Shown in pieces: positions 36,660-47,237 of a stretch of DNA of 64,000 bases. The notes under the pieces are model-generated. The model was not told where the DNA came from. It did not search any database and saw nothing but the letters and a program-made list of their open reading frames with translations. The stretch's first letter is position 1, and each line of letters starts with the position of its first letter. The DNA is taken from assembly GCA_963082975.1 (NCBI GenBank), contig OY720347.1, positions 13,498,225 to 13,562,224 on the forward strand, read 5' to 3'. The position numbers were made by a program, and so were the translations under genes. This DNA is from Labia minor. Its lineage: Eukaryota > Arthropoda > Insecta > Dermaptera > Spongiphoridae.

Positions 36660-37272
36660 AATAAGTTGACCTGTGGCCAGGTCCGAACCGACCGACGGTT
36701 TGAAATAAATTAATTTCCAGCTACAGAAACAATTTCAAATAATTTTAATATATCTATTAATGTAATAAAAAACAGATATGGATACATAAATAATAAATAT
36801 AAACATTTTTAATTTTATTTTATTTATAATATATATGCAAGACCAGGCTGTGACGTCATGAATGGCTGGATGACGTCATATAATTTTAAATCAAGAAAAA
36901 ACTAATAAATATGATTTTTCTCGAGGATAAAACCAATACAAAGTGCATGATTCGTGGTGATATATAAAAAATCTCCTTTGGTGTGAAAATAACCCTTTCC
37001 TTCCTATCGTCGATCGCTAATACTACCACTTCCGGTTTCCGGATTTGCACCAAAAGTTGATCAATTCATCCCACTGATGCATTAAGTAAATATACCAAAT
37101 TTCATCAAAATCCGTTCAGCCGTTCGGACAGACGGACGGACGGACAGACATCATGCTAAAAATACTTTTTTCTGTTAAGAAAATGCATGATTCGTGGAGA
37201 TATGTAAAAATCTCCACATGTGAAATTTGGTGTGAAAACAATACCTCCCTTACTATCGTCGGTCGGTAAAAA
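36660..37272 (-). mobile_element. HINE-like element A8
   Basis: Near full-length family A in reverse, with TGACGTCA at 36851 and 36871 (20 bp apart) and a small deletion before the microsatellite (the CAGGCTGTACAC part is missing). It ends CGGTCGGTAAAAAA at 37272. The extra 3' terminus lies just beyond its own. Confidence 0.8.
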
Positions 37273-37564
37273 AGGTCTTTTCTCTATGCCATTTGAGGGG
37301 AAGAAACCCCTCTTCATTGGCGATACAACTGATTAATAAGAATTCATCATTAATTTAATATGCCATAAAAATTTTTTAAATACGTTAAAAATGAAAATCT
37401 ATCCTGAAATCAATATTTATGTTTCAGAATCTGTTGAAAAAAAATTAATCGGAGCAATACAAAAGGAGTTAGTTACTAAAAGTAATTAATCTCTAATTAA
37501 TTACAATTAATTAATTATAATTCAATTATATTTATTTTATACCTTTTAGGGATCCATTGAAATA

Positions 37565-37720
37565 TCTATAAAAATTTTCAAAAGTCTATCTCAATAAAAA
37601 GTCGATGAAAAATCGATGTCAATTTATCAAAAGAGCGAACAGACAGAGAGACACAGAGACAGACAGACGCCAAGTGAAGTTAAGAAAAAAACGTTATAAA
37701 AACGTTATAATAAATTACAA
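37565..37720. repeat. Repeat G, copy 2
   Basis: TTCAAAAGTCTATCTCAATA, AAGAGCGAACAGACAGAG, a GACA/GAGA short tandem, then CAAGTGAAGTTAAGAAAAAA and ACGTTATAAAAACGTTATAA. The 124-codon frame at 37605 begins inside it and is not a convincing gene. Confidence 0.6.
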
Positions 37721-38637
37721 CTATGGAGAATATAAATTAAAGAAAAAGTTTTCAATTATTGTTTTTTTGTTTTTTTTTTCACCTTCAATGAAAATTATTC
37801 CTCTTTCTGGGGTTTCGATTTTAAGGGTAATAAAAAATAAATATCGTTCAAAAGTTAATATTAAACAAGAAATGAAGGTTGCCATATTTAATATTATTCT
37901 GAGATTTGTGAAGTTGTGTAAGGAAGAGAAATTCATGCAATACATTCCATTAATTATTTTAATAATTTCTATTCAATAAATAATTTTAAAGTTTCAAATA
38001 GGTCTTCAATTTATTTTTCAACTAATCAAATAAATATAATGTTTTATTGCGTGTCGTGCATGCAATGTGTGAATGTATTTAAATATATATAGATACTTAT
38101 TACTACTAATTTTGTTTGTTTAGTCTCATTATGGATATCACGGAGAAAAATGAAATATTTTATATATTATAATTGCAAAAAAAAGTCATTAATTTTGATT
38201 GTTTATTAATTAAAATTCAAACATGTGAGTTATAGCTAAATTCATATACATACACCTAAATATTAGTAGTTGACAATTCTTTTGAAATTAGAGGACCTAT
38301 TTTTATACGCTTTTTATTAACTTGACTTTTCTGTCTGTTTATTAATTTGTAATTGGATTTGAACCCACTTCTAGTTGAGTTTGCTCAAATTTGAAAAGTA
38401 TATTTTTGATGACACTTAAATAATCAATAAGCGGGAGTGTCCTCCCCTAGACTTTCCCGCATATAAATAGGTATAAAGAGTTGTGAATGAATATTTAGAA
38501 TGTGTAAACTTGTTATTGATAAAGAGCCAGTTCGTATTAGTTTATTGGTGTCAAATTTGATATTTGGTAACATTTATATATATATATATATATATAGAAT
38601 AAAGTGCTACTTCCGGTTAACTGATATTTTAAATGTA

Positions 38638-39150
38638 AAAAAAACAGATATGGATATAATATAAATATTTTTAATTTTATTTTATTTATAATATATAAGG
38701 GCTGGCTGTGACGTCATGAAGTGCTGGGTGACGTCATATAATTTTAAATTAAGAAAAAACTAATGAAGATGATTTTTCTCGAGGATAAAACCAATACAAA
38801 GTGCATAACACGTGGAGATATGTCCTCACGTGAAATTTGATATGAAAATAACCCTTCACTTCCTCTCTTCGATCGGCAATACTAGCACTTCCGGTTTCCG
38901 GATTTGCACCAAAAGTTGATCAATTCATCCTACTGATGTATTAAGTAAATATACCAAATTTCATCAAAATCCGATTAGCCGTTCAGGCTGTACACATCTA
39001 TACGGACGGACAGACGGACAGACATTATGCTAAAAATACTTTTTCTGTTAAGAAAATGCATGATTCGTGGAGATATGTACCTAAAAATATCCATAGGTGA
39101 AATTTGGTGTGAAAACAATACCTCCCTTACTATCGTCGGTCGGTAAAAAA
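38638..39150 (-). mobile_element. HINE-like element A7, 3' truncated
   Basis: Family A in reverse, lacking the last about 100 bp of its 3' end. CRE palindromes at 38709 and 38729. It carries the variant CCTAAAAATATCCATAGG near the 5' end, otherwise seen only in A6. It is the left half of the second head-to-head composite. Confidence 0.8.
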
Positions 39151-39230
39151 GAAACGCTACTTGTATAGGTAAAATGTCACTTCCGGTAGTCAGATGATGA
39201 TGAAATTTGGTATCTCGATTTTTTTCATAT
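39151..39230. repeat. Spacer between A7 and A2
   Basis: Reverse complement of the 35294-35376 spacer, in the same position between two head-to-head A elements. Confidence 0.8.
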
Positions 39231-39886
39231 TTTTACCGACCGACGATAGTAAGGGAGGTATTGTTTTCACACCAAATTTCACATGTGGAGATTTTTACAT
39301 ATCTCCACGAATCATGCATTTTCTAAACAGAAAAAAATATTTTTAGCATGATGTCTGTCCGTCCGTCTGTCCGTCTGTCCTTCCGTCTGTCCGTCCGTCC
39401 GTATAGATGTGTACAGCCTGAACGGCTCAACCGATTTTGATGAAATTTGGTATATTTACTTAATGCATCAGTGGGATGAATTGATCAACTTTTGGTGCAA
39501 TTCCGGAAACCGGAAGTGGTAGTATTAGCGATCGACGATAGGAAGGAAAGGGTTATTTTCACACCAAAGGAGATTTTTTTATATATCACCACGAATCATG
39601 CACTTTGTATTGGTTTTATCCTCGAGAAAAATCATATTTATTAGTTTTTTCTTGATTTAAAATTATATGACGTCATCCAGCCATTCATGACGTCACAGCC
39701 TGGTCTTGCATATATATTATAAATAAAATAAAATTAAAAATGTTTATATTTATTATTTATGTATCCATATCTGTTTTTTATTACATTAATAGATATATGA
39801 AAATTATTTGAAATTGTTTCTGTAGCTGGAAATTAATTTATTTCAAACCGTCGGTCGGTTCGGACCTGGCCACAGGTCAACTTATT
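39231..39886 (+). mobile_element. HINE-like element A2
   Basis: Full-length family A with a long (GTCY)n tract (39353-39401), CRE palindromes at 39668 and 39688, hairpin GACCTG-GCCA-CAGGTC and end AACTTATT at 39886. The following bases AAATCTATATACAAA belong to element F and recur next to A8. Confidence 0.8.
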
Positions 39887-40460
39887 AAATCTATATACAA
39901 AATATGAACCCAATATCTCGAAGCAAACTGGTACTTTACTTGAAAGGTAAACGCAACCAGTGTAGGTAAAGTACCACTTCCGGTTAACCGATTTTGACGA
40001 AATTTTGATAGAAATCTACAAACTGTGAATAATATCGGTGTACCAAATTTCGAAGTCCTAGCTTGATTAGTTTTTGAGTAAATTTGCTTACAGACATTAC
40101 ATACATACATACATACACACACACAGACATAATTCGAAAAATGGTATTTTCCGACTCAGGGAGGTCTAAAACGTCAAGATCTATCGAAATCTCGAAGTCG
40201 AAATTTTTGACGATTCCAATACTTCCCTTATACGAAGTATGCGGGAAAGTAAAAAGAAAAATTTTGAATATTTCAAAAATATGGATTTTTAAAATTTGTG
40301 AATTTAATTGATGAATCATTTTGTTTTTGTTTTTTTTATTTTATTGCTTTCTCATTTTCTCATTCTTTTCTTTATTTTGAGTTTCAAAAAGTAAATAAAT
40401 AAAAAAATGTAGACAAAAAATAAAAATTCTAGTTGAGCGATTTCGCACAAATTTGAAACG

Positions 40461-41322
40461 TGTAACGGACAAAGTATTTATATTCTTAGTTATTTTTTTT
40501 TATTATACATTTTATTTTGTTTATCTATTTTTTAGTTTATTTTGTTTTTCTATTCCCCTATTTTATTAACAAAGTTATTTGGTCGCATTATTCTTAAAAT
40601 GTAATATATATATAGAGATATATTTCGACTAAGGGGAGGAACCATCCCTCCAAGTTGTTATATTTTTGGCAGTTGAGAATGTACAGTGGAACTAGTGATA
40701 TCATCCCGATATGACCTGGTATTTATCACGTCCCGTGATATAATTATTTTGTATATAATCATTTTTATCATCACACCCTGTGATACAGTTTAACTAGTGA
40801 TATCATCCCGATATGACCTGGTATTTATCACGTCCCGTGATATAATTATTTTGTATATAATCCTTTTTATCATCACACCCTGTGATACAGCCGAACAAGT
40901 GATATCATCCTGATATAACCTATACTTATCACGTCCCGTGATATAATTATTTGTGTATAATCCTTATGATCACACCCTGTGATAATTATTTTTGCTAATT
41001 CCAGTGATAATAGTGAATTACATTTTCTTATTTTTTTCTATTTAAAATTTGTATACTTTATTTGTTAATTTTTTATTTTATTTAATTAAAGTGAATTAAT
41101 GTGAACATTATTATTGTTTTCCCTTTTCCCTTAATTTTTCAACACTATTTTATACTTTGGGATATCCAAAGTTGGCGCCCATCATTAACTTAACATAATT
41201 AACAATTCACGGTCATCGTGGGTCATTACAAGTGCCTCATACTTAGATCCCCTTATAAATTGGCACCCAACGTTAGAGGATCGTCTACAAAGTGACCCCA
41301 ACTTGAAACGGTCCTCCTTACA
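40461..41322 (+). mobile_element. Solo-LTR-like insertion
   Basis: An 862-bp insertion beginning TGTAACGGAC and ending CTTACA, flanked by AACG on both sides (40457-40460, 41323-41326). E1 shows the empty site. TG...CA ends with a 4-bp duplication are typical of Gypsy/Copia-type LTRs. The right part contains TTGGCGCCCATC and ATTGGCACCCAACG, resembling tRNA primer-binding sites, so it could be an LTR plus a small leader remnant rather than a pure solo LTR. No gag or pol remains. Confidence 0.7.
40691..40985 (+). repeat. 102-bp tandem repeat inside the LTR-like element
   Basis: Three head-to-tail units starting near 40691, 40793 and 40895, the last shortened. Each contains GTGATATCATCCCGATATGA, TTTATCACGTCCCGTGATAT and CATCACACCCTGTGATA, which are small palindromes (ATCACG...CGTGAT, TCACA...TGTGA). 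Confidence 0.85.
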
Positions 41323-41594
41323 AACGTATATTAAAAGTCGGTGTCACTTCAATAATCAAAAATAAATATTTTTAAATTTTTCAAAAATACGGATTTTTAA
41401 AATTTGTGAATTTAAATGATTGATGTTAATAGAATGTTAATATTTATATTTTATATACATTTTCTAAAACAATGTGCTTGTGTTGTTCTGTGATTCCGAA
41501 AAGAACTCAGTCCCGCATAGTGCACGGCCGATGGCTTAATAAGCCACTTGCATAAGAAAAGGCCTAGAAACTTCGCAAAGAATCTAATATAAAA

Positions 41595-41745
41595 CCAACA
41601 AAAAACGTTGGGCGCGTATGTTCAAATGTGCCCACTCTTTTTTGTTGGGCATATGTAAAGGATAATATTCAAGGTTTAATTAATATTTTATTTTCTATTT
41701 TTTATGGCATTTTTTATTAATAAGCGTGTATATTAAAAATATTTT
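41595..41745. repeat. Foldback family C, partial copy C5
   Basis: The right half of C4: GTGCCCACTC, CATATGTAAAGGATAATATT, CAAGGTTTAATTAATATT and AAGCGTGTATATTAAAAA. A short inverted GTTGGGCGCGTATG lies at the left. Confidence 0.6.
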
Positions 41746-41971
41746 TTATTAATATATTATTTATCAACATGTTTATATTTTGGCTTGAGGCTCAACTGTT
41801 TATTCGTGGAACTGCAACATTGCAGCATATACTCTTCATTTTAGAAAAGGTTATTGTAATTTGTCCATTTAAATTCATATTTAATTGTTTATTTTTATAT
41901 TAAAATATATTTATTCAAAACTTTAATGAATCACTTGAAATTATTAAATAAGGTTACCGACATCTGCTCTT

Positions 41972-42006
<35 letters not shown>

Positions 42007-42341
42007 TGAAACAAATATTTAATTATAATTTAAGCATTAGAATAATTATAAGAAATGATTAGTCTATAAAAATTTTAATTTTTTTTGTATTGATGTGGAT
42101 ATTGTTGACATTTTACCTCCCTCTAAATTTATATTCAAATGGTATAAATTCCAAATGAAAACAAGAAACTTTTCATCTATTGTCTTCGGAATAAGAGAAG
42201 GTGAGAGAGAGAAAAAAATGTAAAGGTGAGAATGTGTACGACAGTGTACGACATGAACGTCAAGTTGTTTTTATTTTTCAATTTCTTTTTGTGTTGCATC
42301 CTAGAATTGTTTGCTCGAATGCGGTTTGTTCTTTTGTGCAG

Positions 42342-42569
42342 GTGCTCCACGGTGTGGAGGAGTGCGCGGATACACTAGCGTTTGCGTGTGAGCCGGTCCT
42401 CGCCTCGCTTGCCAACGTGCTCGCTTGGCAGGAATGGAGCGGGGTGGAGGGTCCCATGGGGATGGGGATGGCCTCCGCCCTCGTGACAGGTGGTTCCACC
42501 AACCCACGACCCGCGCATGCCCGTGAATACCATTTCCTCGACATGGAACTCAAATACGGCCTGCTACAG
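42342..42569 (+). CDS. SCYL2: SCYL2-like pseudokinase, internal exon (kinase N-lobe part 2)
   Basis: A 228-bp exon (76 codons, phase 0 to phase 0) between TTTTGTGCAG and CAG|GTAGG. It encodes EECADTLAFACEPVLASLAN, VLAWQEW and EYHFLDMELKYGLLQ. The signature EPVxASLANVL followed by a KYGLLQ segment is diagnostic of SCYL2 (beta-4/beta-5, hinge and the start of helix alpha-D/E). Between W-E-W and EYHF there is a Met/Gly/Ala/Pro-rich stretch of about 27 residues (VEGPMGMGMASALVTGG...) in place of a shorter linker in vertebrates, which looks lineage-specific. The exon is 143/228 (63%) GC, extreme for this genome. The catalytic-loop exon that should follow is not seen downstream. Overlapping - strand frames at 42278-42580 are shadows. 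Confidence 0.92.
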
Positions 42570-43390
42570 GTAGGATTCAAACTGATCCATTTAACATCAG
42601 GATATTGGCCTGCATTGATGCCACACTGCGATAATTATCATCAGGGAAATGGAGCAGTCGACGAAATTATTCATAAACCTTCAGCTTGCTTTAATTTACT
42701 TTCCAATCTTAACACAAGGCTACATTTTTATATTTTATAGACTAATTTCCCAAGAGATTTTCTTACAAACAAAAAAATTAAAAAAAATTTTTTGTTTTTT
42801 TCACAATTCATCATTTAATATAAGTACTCTACAAGTAAATTACTAGTATACTTTTATTCATATCTGTTTCTATTATTTTTATCAACAAAAAAAAACATAT
42901 TTTTGTATTTATTTTAGGTTGGTTACATTTTTTAAAAATATTAAATGAGGTTTTTAAATATATCTATATTCTTTTTAAAATTAATAATTTAATCTAATTT
43001 TTTCCTATAATTTTGGAAATAATAATAATAATAATAATTTTATCTTATCTAAATTTATTTTTAACCATAGTCAAATTCAATAACGTTTAACTTATATTTT
43101 AGCTTTATTTAAAAAGGAAGTTTTTCATTATATTTTTCCATCTGGATTAAATTTAATAATTTTTCCAATTTTTTTTTTATAATTTAATACTATTTATTTT
43201 AATATTACATAAATTTAGATTACATAATTTTACTACACCAAAACTTGCTGATCATTTATAATTATTTAATTTTTTTGTGGATAATTATTAATAAAATATA
43301 ATTAAATGTATTATAATTGACCAGTACAGATCTACTTTTATTAAATTAAAATACATTTTCAACTCCTCTTTGTAATGTATATATAGTGAC
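42570..43390. other. SCYL2 downstream intron, AT-rich
   Basis: Begins with the donor GTAGG. AT-rich, with an AAT short tandem near 43018-43037. No further exon seen. Confidence 0.45.
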
Positions 43391-43394
43391 AGAA

Positions 43395-43485
43395 AAATGT
43401 AAATGCCAAGGAGGCGCTGACGACGGGCAATGACAATGGCCTTCTCAACCGGTTGATTACCCGATGGCGTTTACATTTTTGTATC
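43395..43485. repeat. Small palindromic element
   Basis: AAAAATGTAAATGCCA on the left pairs with TGGCGTTTACATTTTT on the right, around a GC-richer centre that includes CGGGCAATGAC and GGTTGATTACCCG, themselves partly complementary. It could be a tiny MITE or a hairpin RNA-like sequence. No second copy was found here. Confidence 0.45.
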
Positions 43486-43597
43486 GCATATATAGCTACT
43501 GGAATTAACATTTAGAAAATAACCAAATAATTTAAAAATACAAAGTATAAACGATTAAATTTGATAAATGAACTTCCATTTCGGAAATCATAAAAGA

Positions 43598-45185
43598 AAG
43601 ATACTTACTTACTTAGTTAAGTTAGTTAATTAGAGTCAACCCGTACTTCGTAGTCTGTTTGGTGCACACCAGTCCCAACTCTTACCTCATTCGCTTCTGT
43701 CGATTGCCAGCGTCATTCATTGTATAATCACCCTCCATTGGTCTCTCTTTGTGTTTTTGAAGTTATGCGAATCTCCCCACCGGATTTGTGGACGTCCAAG
43801 TGATGTCTTTTTATCACTTGGAGTCCAGAAATGTGTAGCGGTGCTCCATCAGTGCTCCTCTCTTCTCATTAAGTGGCCTGTCCAGTTGTGTTTGGCATCA
43901 ACTACATGGCTTAGAATGTCTAGGGACATATTTCCAATTTTGGTATTATGTAGATTCAGTGTTCTTTATTTTTGAATAGTTATTCCAGGGAGCCTCCGTT
44001 CTAATGCAGCTTGGTTGGTTTTAAGTTTGTTTTCATGGGTTAGGTTAGGGTCCTTGTTTCGCAGCCATAGGTAAGAGCAGACAGTAAATGAGAATTGAAA
44101 AGTTGAGCTTTGAGCTTCGCATCCCTTGACTGATCAATCACCTCGCGTATTGAACTAAGTGCGACCCAGCCAGTTTGTCGCTTTATTTGTAGTTCTGGCA
44201 TCAAATCGTTTGTTATGGCTAGCAGTCGACCAAGATATATTTATTCCTGGTAAACTCGGAGTGGATTATTCTCCAACAATACCGGTTTTGATGATATGAC
44301 TCGATCAATCTTGTTGGAGAGGCCTGATGCTTTTTCCTTGTAGTTAAGGGATTTTAGCATATTAGTTGTTTTAGAATTCAGAACTACAATTTCGGCGAAT
44401 CTTAGATAGTTTAGATTTCAGACATCGATGTTTAATCCATAGGAGCTCCAGTCGCACTTCCTAATTATTGACTCCAAGCAGGCCAAAAAAATATTGAGCG
44501 AAATAGGATCGCCTTGATGGACCCCCCTCACGACAGGCACAGTGAGCTCTTTATTTACTTTATAATCTTTATTTACTCCCTGTTCTTCTAGAGTCTTCCA
44601 TATAAATCTTGGTTCTATCGAGTCTTTTTGTAGTCGATAAAGGTTAACACGAGGGGGAGATGGTACCATGCATACTCCAATTATTCTTGTACATGTACTT
44701 ATATGATCAAGGGTGCTGAATTCCGATTTAAATCCCGCCTGTTCGCTGGTTTTCACCGAGAGACCTTCGAATGCGTTCTAGAAGGCAATTCGAAAACACT
44801 TTGTATATGTCCGAAAACAAAGTGATCGGCCTGTAGTTTTCCAGATTTTGTTATTGCCTTTTTTATATAGAATAACGGTTGTTGTGGTCTTTCATGAACA
44901 TTCACTTTTTACATGTAGGACCGATTAAAGCGTTTGGTCAACTCGAGGTGTAGAGAATGGTCTCAGGCTTTTAGTATCTTTCCAATAATACCATTTCTCC
45001 TTGGAGCTTTTCTATTTGCCAGGTTTTTTATTGAGTGTCTTATTTCTGACATCAAAATGTTCGACGATGTTGTTGTGGTTTTAACAGGTGTTATATAGGG
45101 ATGTGTAGATTTAAATAGATTTGTATAGAATCTTTTTATTAATTCTTCTATTTCTTGTTTTAGATCCATCTTCTTTTTCTAGGTA
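43598..45185 (-). pseudogene. RTE-like LINE fragment (reverse transcriptase to 3' end)
   Basis: On the - strand: EEIRH-type segment MSEIRHSIKNLANRKAPRRN (about 45060-44990), QAGFKSEFSTLDHI (44740-44690), RGVHQGDPISLNIFLACLES (44525-44465), then a C-terminal HNWTGHLMRR and SLGRPQIRWGD near 43870-43780, ending in AAGT short tandem repeats (about 43598-43625). These match RT of RTE-type LINEs in order, including the GVxQGDPxSP block. Frames are broken in several places and the N-terminal endonuclease is missing. About 1.6 kb. Confidence 0.85.
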
Positions 45186-46809
45186 TCGTACTATTTGATT
45201 AATTTGATGTACAACGAAAGATAAATAAATTAAATAGTTAATTATATAATTTTCCTACTCTTTCGGACATCCATTAAAACAGGGAAGTGGTAAAATCTCG
45301 GAAATTCTATGATACTCTGATAAGAGTTTTATTTTATTTCTTTCGTAATTAATATCAAGAAGGTAATTGAATACCCAATTTGTTTAAGGGAAAATAATAA
45401 ATCAAATTTCCTCTTAAATATTTAGATAAAAAAAAAATTGTTATTAAATTATAGAAGCTTTTAGCTTCACTTTCCTTATCAGTTTTTTTTTAAATAAACT
45501 TTTAGGGGGAAATCATTTATAAACAATAATGAATATTTATAAAATTTTATTAATCGAATTGAAATATTTATAAAAGTCAGGGAAAAAAAAGAAATTTATT
45601 ATTTTCATGAGAAAATGAATATATTTTTTTAAATTAAAAATATAGGAAATAAATAAAAAAAAATTTAAATTGAGTAGTTGATGTTTACAGAATAAACTCT
45701 TGGACTATCTTTGTTAAATAATTCATAAAGCATTTTTCTATATCCATTGGATATTGTCAAAAGCATCTGATTACTACTGAATGATTCAGTGAGTGGGTTT
45801 TAATATTAAAATTGAAATATCTGGCTTTTGTTTTGTCAATAGGTTGGTTCTTCATTAAAAAAAAAAAAAACAAATATTGATAACAGGACGTGGGCGTTCT
45901 TAATTTGCAAAGAGGATTATTTTGCAAAAAAATAATTTAATCATATCTCGAATGTTTATTTTTTAAAAATAATTTTTTCTTTTTTCATATTATCTAATAA
46001 AAAAAATAAAAAAAAAAATTTAAATTATATAAATTAGTTTGTATAAATTCAATAAAACAAATTTGTTTACAAATAATAATAATAATAATAATAATAATAT
46101 TAATTAAAATTACCATAAAAAATACATTCTAATATTTTATTTTAATTGAAACAAAAATAAACATATATATTATAAATTAAATTAAATTAATATTAAAAAA
46201 AAGAATAGAATAAACAAAGTAACAAATATTGTATTTAGAGAAAAAAAAGATGTTCAATCCACCTGTTGGATTGAGATGAGTTTAAATCCGAATTGTAGCT
46301 TTAATTCAAGTTTTGTTCTTGTCGTTAAAACCACAATCACCTACCTCTCTTTTTAATTCAATTAAGATAATTACATAAAATTAATTTTGTCATTAATATC
46401 TACTATATCCATAGGTTTAGGATTACCATTTCCTTTAAAAGTTTGTTTTATATGTAATAGTGAAAGAAGCTGTGTAGGTATATTTATCTATGAATATATA
46501 GATATACATATAGTAAAATACTTTACTTCTCATTTACATATTTAACTATAAAATAAAAATGAAAGAGAAAGTATAATCTACTTTCTATTAATTTTCTAAT
46601 AGAAACAAACTCTGTATTTAATTTCACTTTTATTAGAATATGATCTTTTAATATTAAGAAAATCATTTAAGTGGAAAAAAATAAATAAATACATTTAATA
46701 GATTTAGTGTTTAATAATAATAAATATATTAATGGAAAATTATTTTATTTTCTATATATCTCTTGTTGAAAATGTAGAAAAATCTAAAGCAATCGGGTAA
46801 CGTCTGTTA
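45186..46809. other. AT-rich stretch with AAT microsatellite
   Basis: No exon or named repeat. An AAT run lies at 46074-46099. A GAGGACGTGGGCG-like patch near 45890 slightly resembles the apex of foldback family C. Confidence 0.4.
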
Positions 46810-47140
46810 TCATGCAAAAAAGGGGCTTATCTCTTTAAAATTATTATCAAAGGGGATCAAAATTAAAATATATAAAACAATTATTTTGCCGGTTCTATTA
46901 TAATTGGGTGTGAGGCGTGGTCTATGACCTTGGGAGACAAGAGTAGATTTAGAGTATTTGAGAATAGTAATCACAACATTTATGGGCCAAAGAAAGATGA
47001 GGTTATCGGGGAATGGCGGAGACTGCATAACGACGAATTGCATAACCTACAAACATAGTTAGGGTTATAAAATCGAGAAGACTGTGATGAGTAGGGCATG
47101 TGGCTAGAATGGGAGAGGAAAGAATGGCAAAAAAGCGAAA

Positions 47141-47190
47141 AAGCGGACGTTTCCCAATTGGTCTCCCCACCAATTGGGAAACGTCCGCTT
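47141..47190. repeat. Perfect 22-bp palindrome in the LINE fragment
   Basis: AAGCGGACGTTTCCCAATTG plus GT pairs perfectly with its inverse after a 6-base loop CTCCCC. The right arm is the normal coding copy (PIGKRPL). The left arm is an inverted duplicate inserted before it. Confidence 0.9.
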
Positions 47191-47237
47191 GGAAGACCAA
47201 GGATGCGGTGGTTGGACAATGTAGAAATGGACGTGAG

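Larger units (their letters stand above)
38431..40250 (-). mobile_element. HINE-like element F, carrying an A/A composite
   Basis: On the - strand it starts TTTTTACTTTCCCGCATACT, has a TG/TATG microsatellite (40095-40125), core CGAAATTTGGTACACCG, and ends ATGCGGGAAAGTCTAGGGGA then GGACACTCCCGCTTATT. The subterminal repeats ACTTTCCCGCAT and ATGCGGGAAAGT are 12-bp complements, and GGGAG-GACA-CTCCC is the 3' stem-loop. This matches families A and B in architecture but not sequence. It inserted in a T-run of repeat E and was itself split by elements A7 and A2. Confidence 0.7.
38310..41593. repeat. Interspersed repeat E2, split by two insertions
   Basis: Homologous to E1 (28680-29400) in three pieces: 38310-38430, 40252-40460 and 41323-41593. 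The first gap is filled by element F (with A elements inside), the second by an LTR-like element with an AACG target duplication. E1 provides the uninterrupted sequence at both points. Confidence 0.75.
32206..42341 (+). other. SCYL2: SCYL2 intron, about 10.1 kb
   Basis: Runs from GTAAG at 32206 to the acceptor TTCTTTTGTGCAG ending at 42341. It joins two phase-0 exon ends whose protein products are adjacent in SCYL2. Most of the intron is transposon sequence: a mariner 106 bp after the donor, two family-A composites, hAT, C6, A8, G, the E/F/A nest, the LTR-like insertion and C5. Confidence 0.85.

Noticed and set aside
37605..37979. 124-codon frame
   Set aside because: Starts in repeat G and continues through AT-rich sequence. 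Composition is what AT-rich noise gives, and the other G copies do not preserve it.
40691..40985. CRISPR-like spaced repeats
   Set aside because: Units are 102-bp tandem copies without variable spacers, inside an LTR-like insertion in animal DNA.
42278..42580. Pro/Arg-rich frames on the - strand
   Set aside because: Shadows of the GC-rich SCYL2 exon, which is supported by splice sites and homology on the + strand.
43751..43975. 74-codon + strand frame
   Set aside because: Antisense shadow of the RTE-like LINE C-terminus.
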